This document shows positions 23,754 through 32,779 of a stretch of 56,274 bases of DNA, piece by piece. How positions within the stretch are numbered: position 1 is the first letter of the stretch; every line of letters begins with the position of its first letter. The stretch lies in assembly GCA_002840275.1 (NCBI GenBank), contig PHAB01000021.1, positions 1-56,274 on the forward strand. Reading direction: 5' to 3'. The translations under genes and the position numbers were made by a program. The stretch comes from Firmicutes bacterium HGW-Firmicutes-14. GTDB taxonomy: Bacteria > Bacillota > Thermincolia > Thermincolales > UBA2595. A model generated the notes under the pieces. It did no database searches and was not told where the DNA came from. It saw only the letters and a list, made by a program, of their open reading frames with translations.

Positions 23754-24272
23754 ATGTGTATATCAATTGTTTTTGCGGCGAATATACCTGATACAGAGGC
23801 CGGTAATTTTAAGAAAAGGATTGAAAAACTGGGGAATTTATATCAATACGGTATAGGCATGGGAGAGGAAATGCTCCTTCCCGGGGCCGGGCCGGAGGTC
23901 AAAAGGGTGCTGTCAGCCCCGGACATTATATTTGAGGTGCATGACCTGCCGGAACCTCATTGTGCCTGTGATATTGACCACGATATCAGGACAGGGAGCA
24001 AACTTGGCAAAATGAGCCGGTTCTTTGATTTTATCAGGGAGGTTCTGGAATATAAAGGTCTGAAGCGCCTGTCACTGCTCTTTTTTCAGGATGAATTCCC
24101 CGGGGCTGATCATATCAGGGAAGAATTTGGGACTTTCGATGACCTGGCTGACCTTTTAAACAGGTGGAACACATGGCAGGTTGCGGGTTATGAACCTACC
24201 AGGCGCGCCTATTATATAGCTGACGAATCTCCGCTTCTGTTTACGGTCACCGGCAAAAAAATTTCCCAGTAA
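23754..24272 (+). CDS. Uncharacterised 172-residue soluble protein
   Basis: ATG after GAAGGAG. No signal peptide or membrane segment. A central HCACDIDHD stretch (H, two C and D/H residues) could bind a metal; FFDFIREVLEYKGLKRLSLL then FFQDEF follows. The C-terminal part (LADLLNRWNTWQVAGYEPTR) is helical. Single gene with its own terminator. I do not recognise the family. Confidence 0.65.
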   Translation: MCISIVFAANIPDTEAGNFKKRIEKLGNLYQYGIGMGEEMLLPGAGPEVKRVLSAPDIIFEVHDLPEPHCACDIDHDIRTGSKLGKMSRFFDFIREVLEYKGLKRLSLLFFQDEFPGADHIREEFGTFDDLADLLNRWNTWQVAGYEPTRRAYYIADESPLLFTVTGKKISQ

Positions 24273-24283
24273 AGGAAACTTGC

Positions 24284-24320
24284 TTCAGATGGAGTTTTAT
24301 ATTCCATCTGAATTTTTTTT
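24284..24320 (+). terminator. Rho-independent terminator
   Basis: TTCAGATGGA (24284-24293) pairs with TCCATCTGAA around a short A/T loop and is followed by eight T. Confidence 0.8.
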
Positions 24321-24388
24321 GCAGGATTTTTAACCCTGTATACGAACAGAATATATTGAAGATTCTTTCTTGGGGGGAGAGTCGTCCA

Positions 24389-25978
24389 ATGTTATTCCAG
24401 AGCCTCTTTAAGGCCGGGTATCCTTTTGACCGCGGGCCTCACGGTATCTTAATGAAATATCTCCAGCACTTCAGGTACTTCACCTTTGTGGTGACCGGCC
24501 TGTGGTTTATTTTGGTGCTGTGTTATGATTTTCATAACAGCGCTTTTTCTGTTTACAAGATTGTGATACTATTCACTATTGTGGCTGTTTATGTTGTTAT
24601 GGCAGACCTGACAACACGGTTTACCTATAAGAAATGTCCTGACAATATCCTGACCCTGATAAAACTCCTGGGGATCGCCGATATACTGGTGATTTCAGCG
24701 GGTGTGTTCGTATCTGGGGGCACTCTGAGTCCATTTGTCCTGGTATACCTTTTCCCCTTGACCAATTTCCGGATAGTGTATGGCAATAAGGGCAGCTTTA
24801 TAGTCGCGGGAATCTGTCTCATGTCCTATTTCCTTGCCCTTGGGGTCTCACCGGTGTTCACCCTCCTGCGGGTCATAAACTTCCTGGTAATTGTTGTGCC
24901 GACATTTTTTGCCTATACGTATTACATGGGGTTGATACTCACAGCGGAAAGGGATTCAAGGATAGAAAGGGAAAAAACCGCTGCAGTATGTGTAAAGACC
25001 GGACTCCTCTACCGGCTCAGCAAAGACATTAACCAGGCCGGGGATTACCGGGCTATATGTGACCGGGTCTTTGACGCAATCAACCCGGTGGTTCCGGTCA
25101 AAGGGATGAAGGTTTTTTTTGATGAGGCCGGGGCAGGAAACTGCCGGGAAGTATATTCATATGAAACCGAACAGGTAAAGTGGAGTGTGAATATACTCAA
25201 CTGCCATGGCAGTTCCGGGCCGGAAGTTTTGCGGAGCATAAACAGCTGCTGCGGGTTTTTTGTACTTCCCCTGGCTGAGGAAAACAGTTCAGGCTTTATC
25301 GTTCTCAGGGGTGATAAGGGAGACTTTGAGCCGGCTTATTACTGGGAATACCTCATGACAGTTGCGGAAATAGCTGCGGCTGGGTTCAAGAATTTATCCA
25401 CCCTGAAAAGGCTTCATGAACAGTCCATATCTGACAGGCTGACCGGACTCTTAAATAACCACTGTTTTCACACCAGGCTTGATGAACTGGTGAACAGGGC
25501 CAAAAGATACAAATTTGACTTTGTCCTGGCGATGCTGGATATTGACCACTTTAAGGCAGTAAACGACAGGTACGGCCATGTTTTCGGTGACGAAGTCCTC
25601 AAAAAATGCGCCCGGATTATAAACCAGACGGCACGAACTTCCGACCTGGCGGCCAGGTACGGGGGGGAGGAATTTGCAGTTATTATGCCCCATACAGACC
25701 TGGCCGGGGCACAAAAACTGATGGAGAGGGTCAGGCAGTTGGTGGAGGAAGAGGTGTTTAAAAACGAGGGTATAGACTGCCGGGTTACTATTAGTATAGG
25801 CCTATGTGCATGGAAATCCCATATGAGTGCAACCGACCTGGTGAAAGCGGCTGACCATGCTCTTTATACGGCCAAAAACCGCGGCCGGAACAGGGTTGTC
25901 TGCGGGGTCCTCAGTGTACATGAAAGAACCGGTACCCCGGAGGTTGACTGGGGGAAGGCGCAGAAAATGTATATTTAA
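24389..25978 (+). CDS. Polytopic membrane diguanylate cyclase with GAF-like linker
   Basis: 529 residues from ATG 24389, nine bases after GGGGGGAG; a TTG at 24356 lacks such a site. About six transmembrane helices (residues 25-190), a GAF-like region (about 215-340), then GGDEF. The active site ARYGGEEFAVIMPH and the start SDRLTGLLNNHCFHTRLDEL are intact, and RTSD before it is an RxxD inhibitory site. It should synthesise c-di-GMP at the membrane. It carries a 20-residue tail after the cyclase domain. Confidence 0.9.
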   Translation: MLFQSLFKAGYPFDRGPHGILMKYLQHFRYFTFVVTGLWFILVLCYDFHNSAFSVYKIVILFTIVAVYVVMADLTTRFTYKKCPDNILTLIKLLGIADILVISAGVFVSGGTLSPFVLVYLFPLTNFRIVYGNKGSFIVAGICLMSYFLALGVSPVFTLLRVINFLVIVVPTFFAYTYYMGLILTAERDSRIEREKTAAVCVKTGLLYRLSKDINQAGDYRAICDRVFDAINPVVPVKGMKVFFDEAGAGNCREVYSYETEQVKWSVNILNCHGSSGPEVLRSINSCCGFFVLPLAEENSSGFIVLRGDKGDFEPAYYWEYLMTVAEIAAAGFKNLSTLKRLHEQSISDRLTGLLNNHCFHTRLDELVNRAKRYKFDFVLAMLDIDHFKAVNDRYGHVFGDEVLKKCARIINQTARTSDLAARYGGEEFAVIMPHTDLAGAQKLMERVRQLVEEEVFKNEGIDCRVTISIGLCAWKSHMSATDLVKAADHALYTAKNRGRNRVVCGVLSVHERTGTPEVDWGKAQKMYI

Positions 25979-25983
25979 ATAAG

Positions 25984-26017
25984 ACACCTCCCACACTATT
26001 GGTGGAGGTGTTTTTTA
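25984..26017 (+). terminator. Terminator-like hairpin whose 3' arm is the next ribosome site
   Basis: ACACCTCC-CAC...GTG-GAGGTGT has about ten pairs and six T follow. It ends the cyclase gene. The 3' arm contains GGTGGAGGTG, the only ribosome site for the ATG at 26020, so the same hairpin could terminate transcription or mask translation. Confidence 0.65.
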
Positions 26018-26019
26018 TT

Positions 26020-26319
26020 ATGGAAACATATGTGGTGGGGACTATTGCCAGGAACACGGCTGAGAGCGGCCGGATAAGGGGTGTCATAGACAGGCTGACA
26101 CCGGTGGGCTATGAATTCACTGCCGGGCCGGACCATTATAGGTTTACGAAGCCGGGCCGGATAGAATCCGTCATTACCGAGATGGTGCCGGTATGTGAGG
26201 ACCATGGGCTGGATGTGGAGGCCTTCCGGCTGGTAGAATACAGGAAAAACAACGATACCGAACGGAGCCGGTATGAGGGCGGAAAAGTGGTAAGGGAGGA
26301 CGATGGACCGTTAAATTAA
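26020..26319 (+). CDS. Small soluble protein, function unknown
   Basis: 99 residues from ATG 26020. A compact alpha/beta sequence: TYVVGTIARNTAESGRIRGV, IDRLTPVGYEFTAGPDHYRF, then RIESVITEMVPVCEDHGLDV and a polar tail. No cofactor motif. Expression depends on read-through of, or escape from, the hairpin at 25984-26017. The family is not recognised. The following gap (26320-26487) contains one inverted repeat, GGCAAAA-N9-TTTTGCC at 26402-26424, and no gene. Confidence 0.6.
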   Translation: METYVVGTIARNTAESGRIRGVIDRLTPVGYEFTAGPDHYRFTKPGRIESVITEMVPVCEDHGLDVEAFRLVEYRKNNDTERSRYEGGKVVREDDGPLN

Positions 26320-26487
26320 TTTAAATAAAATAAATGGCATAGCAGGAAAATGGCGAAATACAAAGAAAACTGATTAAATAACGCGAATCATCCAAAAACG
26401 TGGCAAAAATGAGCAAATTTTGCCTAAATATGGAAACACTAAAACCTGGCAGCAAGCTTTAGCCTATTTTCCTGAGAGGCATTAAGT

Positions 26488-27918
26488 ATGAAATTCAGTA
26501 TCAGGACAAAACTGATAATTTCCTTTTTTATGGTTACCGTTTTAATTGCTGCCGCCGGCCTGCTCAGCGTTTTATTGGGAGCCGCCAAATTCCGCGTTGC
26601 CGGTAAACTTGTTAAAACCAGGGAAATCAAGGATGACGGGCTGCATAAAATTGAAACAATGCTGGTTTCACTGCACTGCTATGAGACCCAAATGATATTA
26701 TCTGAATATTTAAATAAATCAGGAGAGGCCTGGGAATATAAAGAAAAATATAATAAAAAGGCATCAGAACTGGAACAGGCTTTTAAAGATATGTTCCCGT
26801 TGTTTATATCGGATCTCAGCCGGAAAGAGATAGCTGGGTTTTACTCTGGCTGGAACAGTCACACCCAGAGCCATGAAAAGATAATTAACCACCTTAATAA
26901 GGGTGAAATTGCAGCAGCTGTTGATATTCAGCAGGCAGAATCCAGGAGGTCTTTTGAACGGTCCCTGGCATCAATTCATCAGCTAATCCAATATAATAAC
27001 GAAAAAACGGTTGAGCTGTACAGGAAAATTATTTCCGGTTACAGGGATGACCGGATCAAAATGTATGCAGCCCTTATTTTTCTGACAATCCTGGGACTGG
27101 GTATAGGGGTGCATGTTTCCTTAAGGATATCAAGGCATATTACAGAGCGCAGGCGGGCTGAGGATAAACTGAATGACATCAACAAAAAATTAGCCAGGGT
27201 CAGCCAGTATAAATCAGAATTTCTTGCTAATATAAGCCACGAGTTACGGACACCCCTGACAGCCATCCTGGCTTTTACCGGTGAACTTCTGAAGAAAAGT
27301 GTGGGCAATATCAGTCCGGAACAGGAGGAATACCTCAGGGACATCCGTGAAAGTGCCGGGCAGCTGCTTAATATGATCAATGACCTCCTCGACCTGTCCA
27401 AAATTGAATCAGGGAAAATGGAACTGAATTTGACTGAAGTCAGCATCGGGGACATTGCCCGTGAAGTGGAAAAAATGCTTTATCCCCTGGCGGATGAAAA
27501 GAATATTAAAATAAATTCTGAGATAAATGAATCCCAGGCCGTTATTGCCGACAGGGAAAAGGTCAGGCAGGTAATCCAGAATCTGTTGGCTAATGCCATA
27601 AAATACAGCCCGCCGGGAAGTGAGATACATTTATCAGTGGCTGATTCGGATTCGATTGTTGAAGGGGTGGTCATAAAAATAAAGGATTCAGGGCCCGGAA
27701 TTCCTGATGAACATAAGGAACGTATATTTGACGCCTTTTACCAGGTTGACCGGAAGTTGAACAGGGAGTACCGGGGCTCAGGATTGGGTCTGGCCCTGGT
27801 CAAAAAGATAGTTGACCTGCATCTGGGGGAAATCAGACTGGAATCAGTACAGGGCAAAGGGACTGTATTTTATGTTTTCTGGCCGGCTTATCCTGCTTTT
27901 GAGGATGACCTGGAATAG
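26488..27918 (+). CDS. Membrane sensor histidine kinase
   Basis: 476 residues, GAGAGG site. Transmembrane helix at about 8-30, an extracytoplasmic helical sensor (four-helix-bundle type, 35-190), second helix (about 193-210), coiled linker, HisKA with H-box [19 protein letters not shown], and a full HATPase domain: N-box [14 protein letters not shown]1 [11 protein letters not shown]-box and G2 [11 protein letters not shown]. It signals to the regulator encoded next, 55 bp downstream. The helical sensor resembles that of methyl-accepting proteins; the ligand is unknown. Confidence 0.92.
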   Translation: MKFSIRTKLIISFFMVTVLIAAAGLLSVLLGAAKFRVAGKLVKTREIKDDGLHKIETMLVSLHCYETQMILSEYLNKSGEAWEYKEKYNKKASELEQAFKDMFPLFISDLSRKEIAGFYSGWNSHTQSHEKIINHLNKGEIAAAVDIQQAESRRSFERSLASIHQLIQYNNEKTVELYRKIISGYRDDRIKMYAALIFLTILGLGIGVHVSLRISRHITERRRAEDKLNDINKKLARVSQYKSEFLANISHELRTPLTAILAFTGELLKKSVGNISPEQEEYLRDIRESAGQLLNMINDLLDLSKIESGKMELNLTEVSIGDIAREVEKMLYPLADEKNIKINSEINESQAVIADREKVRQVIQNLLANAIKYSPPGSEIHLSVADSDSIVEGVVIKIKDSGPGIPDEHKERIFDAFYQVDRKLNREYRGSGLGLALVKKIVDLHLGEIRLESVQGKGTVFYVFWPAYPAFEDDLE

Positions 27919-27972
27919 GGCGCCGGACGGTATGTTGTGAGAGGATATAACTCTGTTGAGGGGAATGGGTTG

Positions 27973-28677
27973 ATGAACAGAAAGAAAATACTGGTGGCGG
28001 ATGATGAGCCAAAACTCCTGAAATTTCTGTCCGGGTTTCTTGAAAGGGAGGGGTTCGAAGTCGCTGCGGCTATGGATGGCTGGGACGTTATCGATAAATA
28101 TATTTCCTATAAACCGGACTTGATTGTGCTTGATGTGATGATGCCCAAAATGGATGGATTTGAGGTATGCCGGAGAATACGCCAGGAGAGCAATGTGCCG
28201 GTTATTTTCCTGTCAGCCAGGGGTGAGACAATGGACAGGGTAATGGGGCTTACGTTCGGCAGTGATGACTACCTGACCAAGCCCTTTGACAGCGCTGAAT
28301 TGCTCCTGAGGATAAGGGCGGTCCTCCGGCGGGCAGAAACAAAACCTTTGGGGATAAACCAGGGCTATACCATAAGCTTTCCGGGATTGATAATAAACCG
28401 CAATTCAAGGGTGGTTGAAGTAGATGGAAGGGAAACAGAACTCACTGCCAGGGAATTTGATCTTCTGTGGCTGCTGGCCGGACATCCCAACCAGGTATTT
28501 ACCAGGAACCAGATTCTTTACCAGGTATGGGGTGAAGATTATGGTGAAGATACAACCGGGGTCATTACAACTTTGGTCAAGAGACTACGGGAGAAAATTG
28601 AGGACGACCCCGCCAAACCGGTTATTATCAAAACAATTCGTGGAGTGGGCTACAAATTCGGATTAAAACCCTGCTGA
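27973..28677 (+). CDS. OmpR/PhoB-family response regulator
   Basis: 234 residues from ATG 27973 (GAGGGG nine bases before). Receiver domain with acidic pair DDE, phosphoacceptor D in LIVLDVMMPKMDG and lysine in LTKPF; winged-helix output domain with LTAREFDLLWLLAGHPNQVF and KTIRGVGYKF. Cognate of the kinase upstream. Its binding site may be the AATGTCA repeats just downstream, since OmpR-type regulators bind direct repeats spaced by a helical turn. Confidence 0.93.
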   Translation: MNRKKILVADDEPKLLKFLSGFLEREGFEVAAAMDGWDVIDKYISYKPDLIVLDVMMPKMDGFEVCRRIRQESNVPVIFLSARGETMDRVMGLTFGSDDYLTKPFDSAELLLRIRAVLRRAETKPLGINQGYTISFPGLIINRNSRVVEVDGRETELTAREFDLLWLLAGHPNQVFTRNQILYQVWGEDYGEDTTGVITTLVKRLREKIEDDPAKPVIIKTIRGVGYKFGLKPC

Positions 28678-28691
28678 AAAGCAGGTTTTTT
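28665..28691 (+). terminator. Terminator overlapping the response-regulator stop codon
   Basis: AAACC(C)TGCT-GAAA-AGCAGGTTT, nine pairs around one bulge, then TTTTT. Confidence 0.65.
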
Positions 28692-28753
28692 AATGTCATC
28701 AAAATGTCAGCTGATTATAACCGAAATGTCATAAGTTTAGCATTAAAATGTAA
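28692..28753. promoter_or_regulatory. Direct repeats AATGTCA phased at 11-bp steps
   Basis: AATGTCA occurs at 28692, 28703 and 28725, and AATGTAA at 28747: spacings 11, 22 and 22 bp. The last copy is inside the small palindrome ATTAAAA-TGTAA-TTTTAAT. The site lies between the OmpR-type regulator gene and the riboswitch-controlled chemoreceptor gene. Helical phasing is the hallmark of PhoP/OmpR-type binding sites. Confidence 0.6.
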
Positions 28754-28825
28754 TTTTAATGATGTACAGTGAATATTGGTAAAAAGCCTGTCTTGTAAAT
28801 TTATGTGGGATAATTCACAAATAAT

Positions 28826-28917
28826 AACACCTGATAAGGGCAAACCCGTCGAAAGGCGGGGGCGCAAAGCCTTGGGTCTAAAGTGGTTTAACTGCTATGA
28901 TTGCCAGGTTGCCGGGT
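28826..28917 (+). promoter_or_regulatory. Cyclic di-GMP-I (GEMM) riboswitch aptamer
   Basis: The conserved core is visible: GGGCAAACC, then CGTCGAAAGGCGGG (P2 with GAAA tetraloop), GGCGCAAAGCC, GGGTCTAAAG and CTATGATTGCCAGGTTGCCG (P3 with its tetraloop-receptor side). This matches class I c-di-GMP riboswitches. It is followed directly by a terminator and, about 100 bp later, a chemoreceptor gene, a common target of these switches. Confidence 0.92.
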
Positions 28918-28920
28918 CTT

Positions 28921-28953
28921 AACCGTTCCGGGTTTATCTGGGACGGTTTTTTT
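28921..28953 (+). terminator. Riboswitch expression-platform terminator
   Basis: AACCGTTCC pairs with GGGACGGTT, nine pairs with one G-U, then TTTTT. It follows the aptamer by three bases and lies upstream of the coding region, so c-di-GMP binding probably decides whether it forms. Confidence 0.8.
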
Positions 28954-29016
28954 GTTAAGGAGGTGGGGATCTGTTCTGACTTGCTCTAATAAGATGTTTG
29001 GGGGGATGATATTTTA

Positions 29017-30879
29017 ATGAAGATTAAGCTGAAACTTATGGCAAAAATTTTGTTGGGATTTATTGTTGTATTGGTACTTCTTTTAGGTGTTGCTGTCGCC
29101 GGTATTTACGGACTCAACCGGCAGGCGGAAGAGTATGGCTACGTGCTGGACAAGAGAATTCCGGTAACCACGGCCATAATGGAGTTAAACGCTAATATCA
29201 AGGAAGAAATCATCGCAGTCAGGGGTTTTATGATTTACCGTAATGAAAGCAGTGCAGAGGATTTAAAAAAGGCCAAGGAAATCATAGAACAGATTAAGGT
29301 TAAAACTGAATCAGTACTTACAACAGATAAGGGAAAGGAACTGTTTAAAGAGATATCGGATGCTGAGGAAGTCTATTACACTAACGGTTTGAAGATAATT
29401 GACCTCTACAGGGTGCATAATGATGCTGCGGCAGAGCCTTATATTGCAGATGCCAAGAAAGGAATAGCCGATTTTAATGCTGCATCTCAAGAACTGATCC
29501 AGCTGAATGACAGCCTGATTGTGGAAAATGTCAACAGCTCCAAAGCGGCCTCAGAAAATGCCAAAAGAATTACTTATGGGGTGTCAGGCCTGGCCCTGGT
29601 CCTGGGACTTGCCATTGCCGTGTTCTTTGGCTTGAGTGTTTCCCGCCCTGTCCTGTCCCTGGCCAATGTTGCCGGTCATGTGGCTGAAGGCGACTTGACT
29701 GTTGAAGTCCCGGATGTCAAAACCGGTGATGAGATACAGGTCCTGGGACAAGCCTTTAAAACAATGGTTGGCAACCTCAAGGGATTGATTGCCAATGTGG
29801 TTGATACCTCCAACCAGGTTGCAGCCACCAGTGAGGAACTGTCTCAAAACGCGGAGGAGGCTTCAAAGGCAACCACCCAGGCTGTGGCGGCCATTGACAG
29901 TGTTGCCAGGGGGTCATCCGAACAGACCCAGTCAATAGGCCAGTCTGTTGAAGTAACCGGCCAGCTGGTCCAGGCAATCTCCCAGATTGCCTCAGGCGCC
30001 CAGGAACAGTCCCAGAATGTTATGAGGACTGCAGATACCATAAACCAGATGGCTGCCGCCATAGAGGAAGTTGCAGCCAGCGCCCAGAACGTGTCCCAGT
30101 CGGCTTCGGTAACCTCTGAAAAAGCAGCAAAGGGTGGAGAAGCTGTAGATAATACAATAAGAGGTATGGAACAGATAAAAGATTCGGTATTTGAAGCTGC
30201 CCAGAAGATCCAGGAACTTGGTGAACAGTCAACCCAAATAGGCGAAATTATCGAAGTTATCGATGAAATAGCAGAACAGACGAACCTTTTAGCCCTTAAT
30301 GCGGCTATTGAAGCGGCACGGGCCGGAGAGCACGGAAAGGGTTTTGCTGTTGTCGCCGATGAAGTCAGGAAACTTGCTGAGCGGAGCAGTAAAGCTACCA
30401 AGGAAATAGCCGAGCTCATAAAAAACATTCAGAAGGGAACTGAAAAGGCCGTTGAGGCCATGAATGCCGGGACGGAAGAAGTCGAGAAAGGCTCCGAACT
30501 GGCAACTGCGGCCGGGACGGCGCTGCAGGAAATCTTAACTATGGTGGAACAGTCTGTACAGCAAATCGAAGGAATTTCCGCGGCGACGGAACAGATGGCA
30601 GCAAGCAGCTCCGAGGTAATCAAGGCCATAGATAACGTTTCTGCCATTACGGAACAGAATACAGCGGCAACAGAGCAGATGTCGGCAGGCAGTGACCAGG
30701 TTATGTCATCCCTGACAGAAATTGCGGCGGCATCGGAGGAAACCGCGGCTGCAGCTGAGGAAGTTTCCGCCTCTTGTGAAGAATTCAGCGCCTCTGTTGA
30801 AGAAATCGCCGGTTCCTCCCGGAACCTGGAGAAAATGGCCCTTGACCTCCAGGAACTGGTTCAGAAGTTCAGGGTTTAA
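29017..30879 (+). CDS. Methyl-accepting chemotaxis protein
   Basis: 620 residues, ATG after GGGGGG. Transmembrane helix 1 (about 8-30), four-helix-bundle ligand domain (35-185; [20 protein letters not shown]), helix 2 (about 188-208), HAMP (210-260) and a long coiled signalling domain with the conserved tip [20 protein letters not shown]. Gln/Glu pairs for methylation are abundant. It senses an outside ligand and controls CheA through CheW, whose gene follows after 22 bp. Expression is set by the c-di-GMP riboswitch and possibly by the phased repeats upstream. Confidence 0.95.
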   Translation: MKIKLKLMAKILLGFIVVLVLLLGVAVAGIYGLNRQAEEYGYVLDKRIPVTTAIMELNANIKEEIIAVRGFMIYRNESSAEDLKKAKEIIEQIKVKTESVLTTDKGKELFKEISDAEEVYYTNGLKIIDLYRVHNDAAAEPYIADAKKGIADFNAASQELIQLNDSLIVENVNSSKAASENAKRITYGVSGLALVLGLAIAVFFGLSVSRPVLSLANVAGHVAEGDLTVEVPDVKTGDEIQVLGQAFKTMVGNLKGLIANVVDTSNQVAATSEELSQNAEEASKATTQAVAAIDSVARGSSEQTQSIGQSVEVTGQLVQAISQIASGAQEQSQNVMRTADTINQMAAAIEEVAASAQNVSQSASVTSEKAAKGGEAVDNTIRGMEQIKDSVFEAAQKIQELGEQSTQIGEIIEVIDEIAEQTNLLALNAAIEAARAGEHGKGFAVVADEVRKLAERSSKATKEIAELIKNIQKGTEKAVEAMNAGTEEVEKGSELATAAGTALQEILTMVEQSVQQIEGISAATEQMAASSSEVIKAIDNVSAITEQNTAATEQMSAGSDQVMSSLTEIAAASEETAAAAEEVSASCEEFSASVEEIAGSSRNLEKMALDLQELVQKFRV

Positions 30880-30901
30880 TGCCCGGAAGGGAGGGGTTAA
30901 A

Positions 30902-31375
30902 ATGGAACAATGTGACACCGAACGGCAGATTGTTGTGTTCAAGCTGGATCTGGAAGCATATGGGGTGAGCATTGACAATATCAAAGAGATAATTACCATG
31001 AGGGATATTACCGGTGTCCCAAGGAGTGCGGATTTTATTGAAGGGATAATAAACCTGCGGGGAAATGTAATTCCGATATTTAACCTGCGGATGAAATTCG
31101 GACTGGCGGAAAAGGTGATTGACAAATCCACCCGGATTATGGTGGTGGAAGTGGCAGGTAATGTTATGGGACTGATAGTGGATTCAGTTAATGAGGTTAT
31201 CAGATTGAAGGAGGAATCGATAGAGCCCCCTTCCGGTACAATCACTGCCGGGGTGGAACGCCAGTTTATTGAAGGCATTGCCAAGGTTGGCGACAGGCTG
31301 ATTATCATCCTTGAACTGGCCAATGTCCTGCCGGAAACCGCCCGCGGACAGGTCGATCTGAAGTGTGCCCTCTAA
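30902..31375 (+). CDS. cheW: Chemotaxis coupling protein CheW
   Basis: 157 residues from ATG 30902 after GGAGGGG. Typical CheW: QIVVFKLDLEAYGVSIDNIK, EIITMRDITGVPRSADFIEG, IINLRGNVIPIFNLR and GLIVDSVNEVI. It links receptors to the CheA kinase. Together with the preceding receptor it forms a two-gene accessory signalling unit; no cheA is in the window. Confidence 0.93.
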   Translation: MEQCDTERQIVVFKLDLEAYGVSIDNIKEIITMRDITGVPRSADFIEGIINLRGNVIPIFNLRMKFGLAEKVIDKSTRIMVVEVAGNVMGLIVDSVNEVIRLKEESIEPPSGTITAGVERQFIEGIAKVGDRLIIILELANVLPETARGQVDLKCAL

Positions 31376-31383
31376 GGGCTTTC

Positions 31384-31540
31384 TGACAAAATTACCAGTC
31401 TAAGAAGGGGATGGGCATGTTCCAAAAGGGCGAGTCTGTCATCCGTCCGGCCTGAGATCCGCGAAGCGGGAGCAGTTGCCGGCGGAGACGTTGCCGCCCG
31501 TTGGAACGTGCCCATCCCCTATTACCCTAGTAATTTGTCA
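31384..31540. repeat. 157-bp long imperfect palindrome (rod-like RNA or MITE-like element)
   Basis: The ends TGACAAAATTACCAG and CTAGTAATTTGTCA pair with a one-base bulge and one mismatch. Further in, AGGGGATGGGCATGTTCCAA pairs with TTGGAACGTGCCCATCCCCT (one G-U), then GGGCG with CGCCC, GTCT with AGAC, CCGGC with GCCGG, and a small TCCGC-GAA-GCGGG cap. The result is one continuous rod. There is no open reading frame. It lies between cheW and the cytochrome gene. It may be a structured RNA or a small inverted-repeat transposon derivative. Confidence 0.6.
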
Positions 31541-31652
31541 ATAAGCCTTATGTACTTTTGCACATACCTTTTGGGACGTGACAGCCAACCGGAGCGGTGT
31601 TAAAATGAAGTCAGCAATTTGTGCCCATTTTAACAAAGCCGGGTGATATTGA

Positions 31653-32669
31653 GTGAAAATAATTAAGGCACAAAAGACATCACAGAAAACCCCGAAAAAA
31701 GATAAGACCAAAAAGTACCTTGCTGCCGCGGTAATCTGTACCGTGGTGTTTGTTTTATTTCTGGTATTATGGTATACAGTGCCAGTCCTGGGAAGTGACA
31801 GTTCTGAATACTGTGCCCGTTGCCATGTTATGGCCCCTGAGTACCTAACCTGGCAGAACTCCTATCACTCCCAGTTTGCTTGCAAGGATTGCCACAGGGA
31901 CTATGGCATGTCGACATTTTTTAAATACCAGGGCAAGCTGTTTAAGGAAATATTTTCTTCGCGTTCTGGCAGCGGAGATGCCGTAACTTCTGCCATGCAA
32001 GAAAAGATGCCTGATTCGGTATGCCTGGGCTGCCATTCCGAGAACCGGCAATACAGCCCCTCATCAGATACTGTTATCCCTCACAGCAAGCATCGCCAAG
32101 CAGGGGTAAAATGTGTCACATGCCATGCCGGGGTTGCTCACGGTCGTATAGTAGAACGCGGTGTTACGAAGGAAATTCCGCCCGAAGAATGGCATAAGGG
32201 TACTGGCAGGGAGCAGATGGATTTCAAATATACGACTCCCAGGATGGCAGTCTGTCTTGATTGTCACGGGAAGCGCCGGGTTAGTGAGAAATGTTCTGTC
32301 TGCCACTCCAGGCAGATTGTCCCGGCAAACCATAAATCCGGGGACTTTGAGCGCAGCCATGGTATTGAGGCCAGGAAGGACTTCAAGCCCTGCAACCTGT
32401 GTCATGTCTATTCCCTTAAAGAACCTGTGGAGCTAAGGGAGATTTCTGTTTCAGAATACATCAAAGGCAATACCTTCTGTTTCAACTGCCACCTTAAGCC
32501 GCCGTCAACCCATAAGAAAGGGAATTTCGGAGAATATCACAGTGAACTGGCCCGGACCCGGGGGACAGAAAACTGTATGGGCTGTCATGATGTGGATAAA
32601 CCTAAGCCCAGGCAGGACAGCGGTCCCATAAACAGTGTGTACTGCAATAAGTGTCACTGGTTTGAATAG
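31653..32669 (+). CDS. Membrane-anchored decaheme c-type cytochrome (NapC/NirT-related)
   Basis: 338 residues, GTG start. One N-terminal transmembrane anchor (about 23-45) after a lysine-rich cytoplasmic head, then ten CxxCH haem sites: CARCH, CKDCH, CLGCH, CVTCH, CLDCH, CSVCH, CNLCH, CFNCH, CMGCH and CNKCH. The first two with the SDSSEYCARCHVM region resemble NapC/NrfH-type quinol-oxidising cytochromes. In a Gram-positive cell the haem domain faces the outside, so it probably takes electrons from the quinone pool to a reductase or to external acceptors. No reductase gene adjoins it. Confidence 0.9.
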   Translation: MKIIKAQKTSQKTPKKDKTKKYLAAAVICTVVFVLFLVLWYTVPVLGSDSSEYCARCHVMAPEYLTWQNSYHSQFACKDCHRDYGMSTFFKYQGKLFKEIFSSRSGSGDAVTSAMQEKMPDSVCLGCHSENRQYSPSSDTVIPHSKHRQAGVKCVTCHAGVAHGRIVERGVTKEIPPEEWHKGTGREQMDFKYTTPRMAVCLDCHGKRRVSEKCSVCHSRQIVPANHKSGDFERSHGIEARKDFKPCNLCHVYSLKEPVELREISVSEYIKGNTFCFNCHLKPPSTHKKGNFGEYHSELARTRGTENCMGCHDVDKPKPRQDSGPINSVYCNKCHWFE

Positions 32670-32779
32670 TTGCACCTGGCACAAAGGAAAAAACATCTTG
32701 TTATATCTTCAGACATCTCAGGAAACTCCTATAGATAGGCTGGATATTTGCTGAAGATTTAATGAAAGAAGGTGCTGGG

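Noticed and set aside
29844-30428. Minus-strand frame opposite the chemoreceptor gene
   Set aside because: It results from the repetitive coiled-coil coding of the receptor; no start site.
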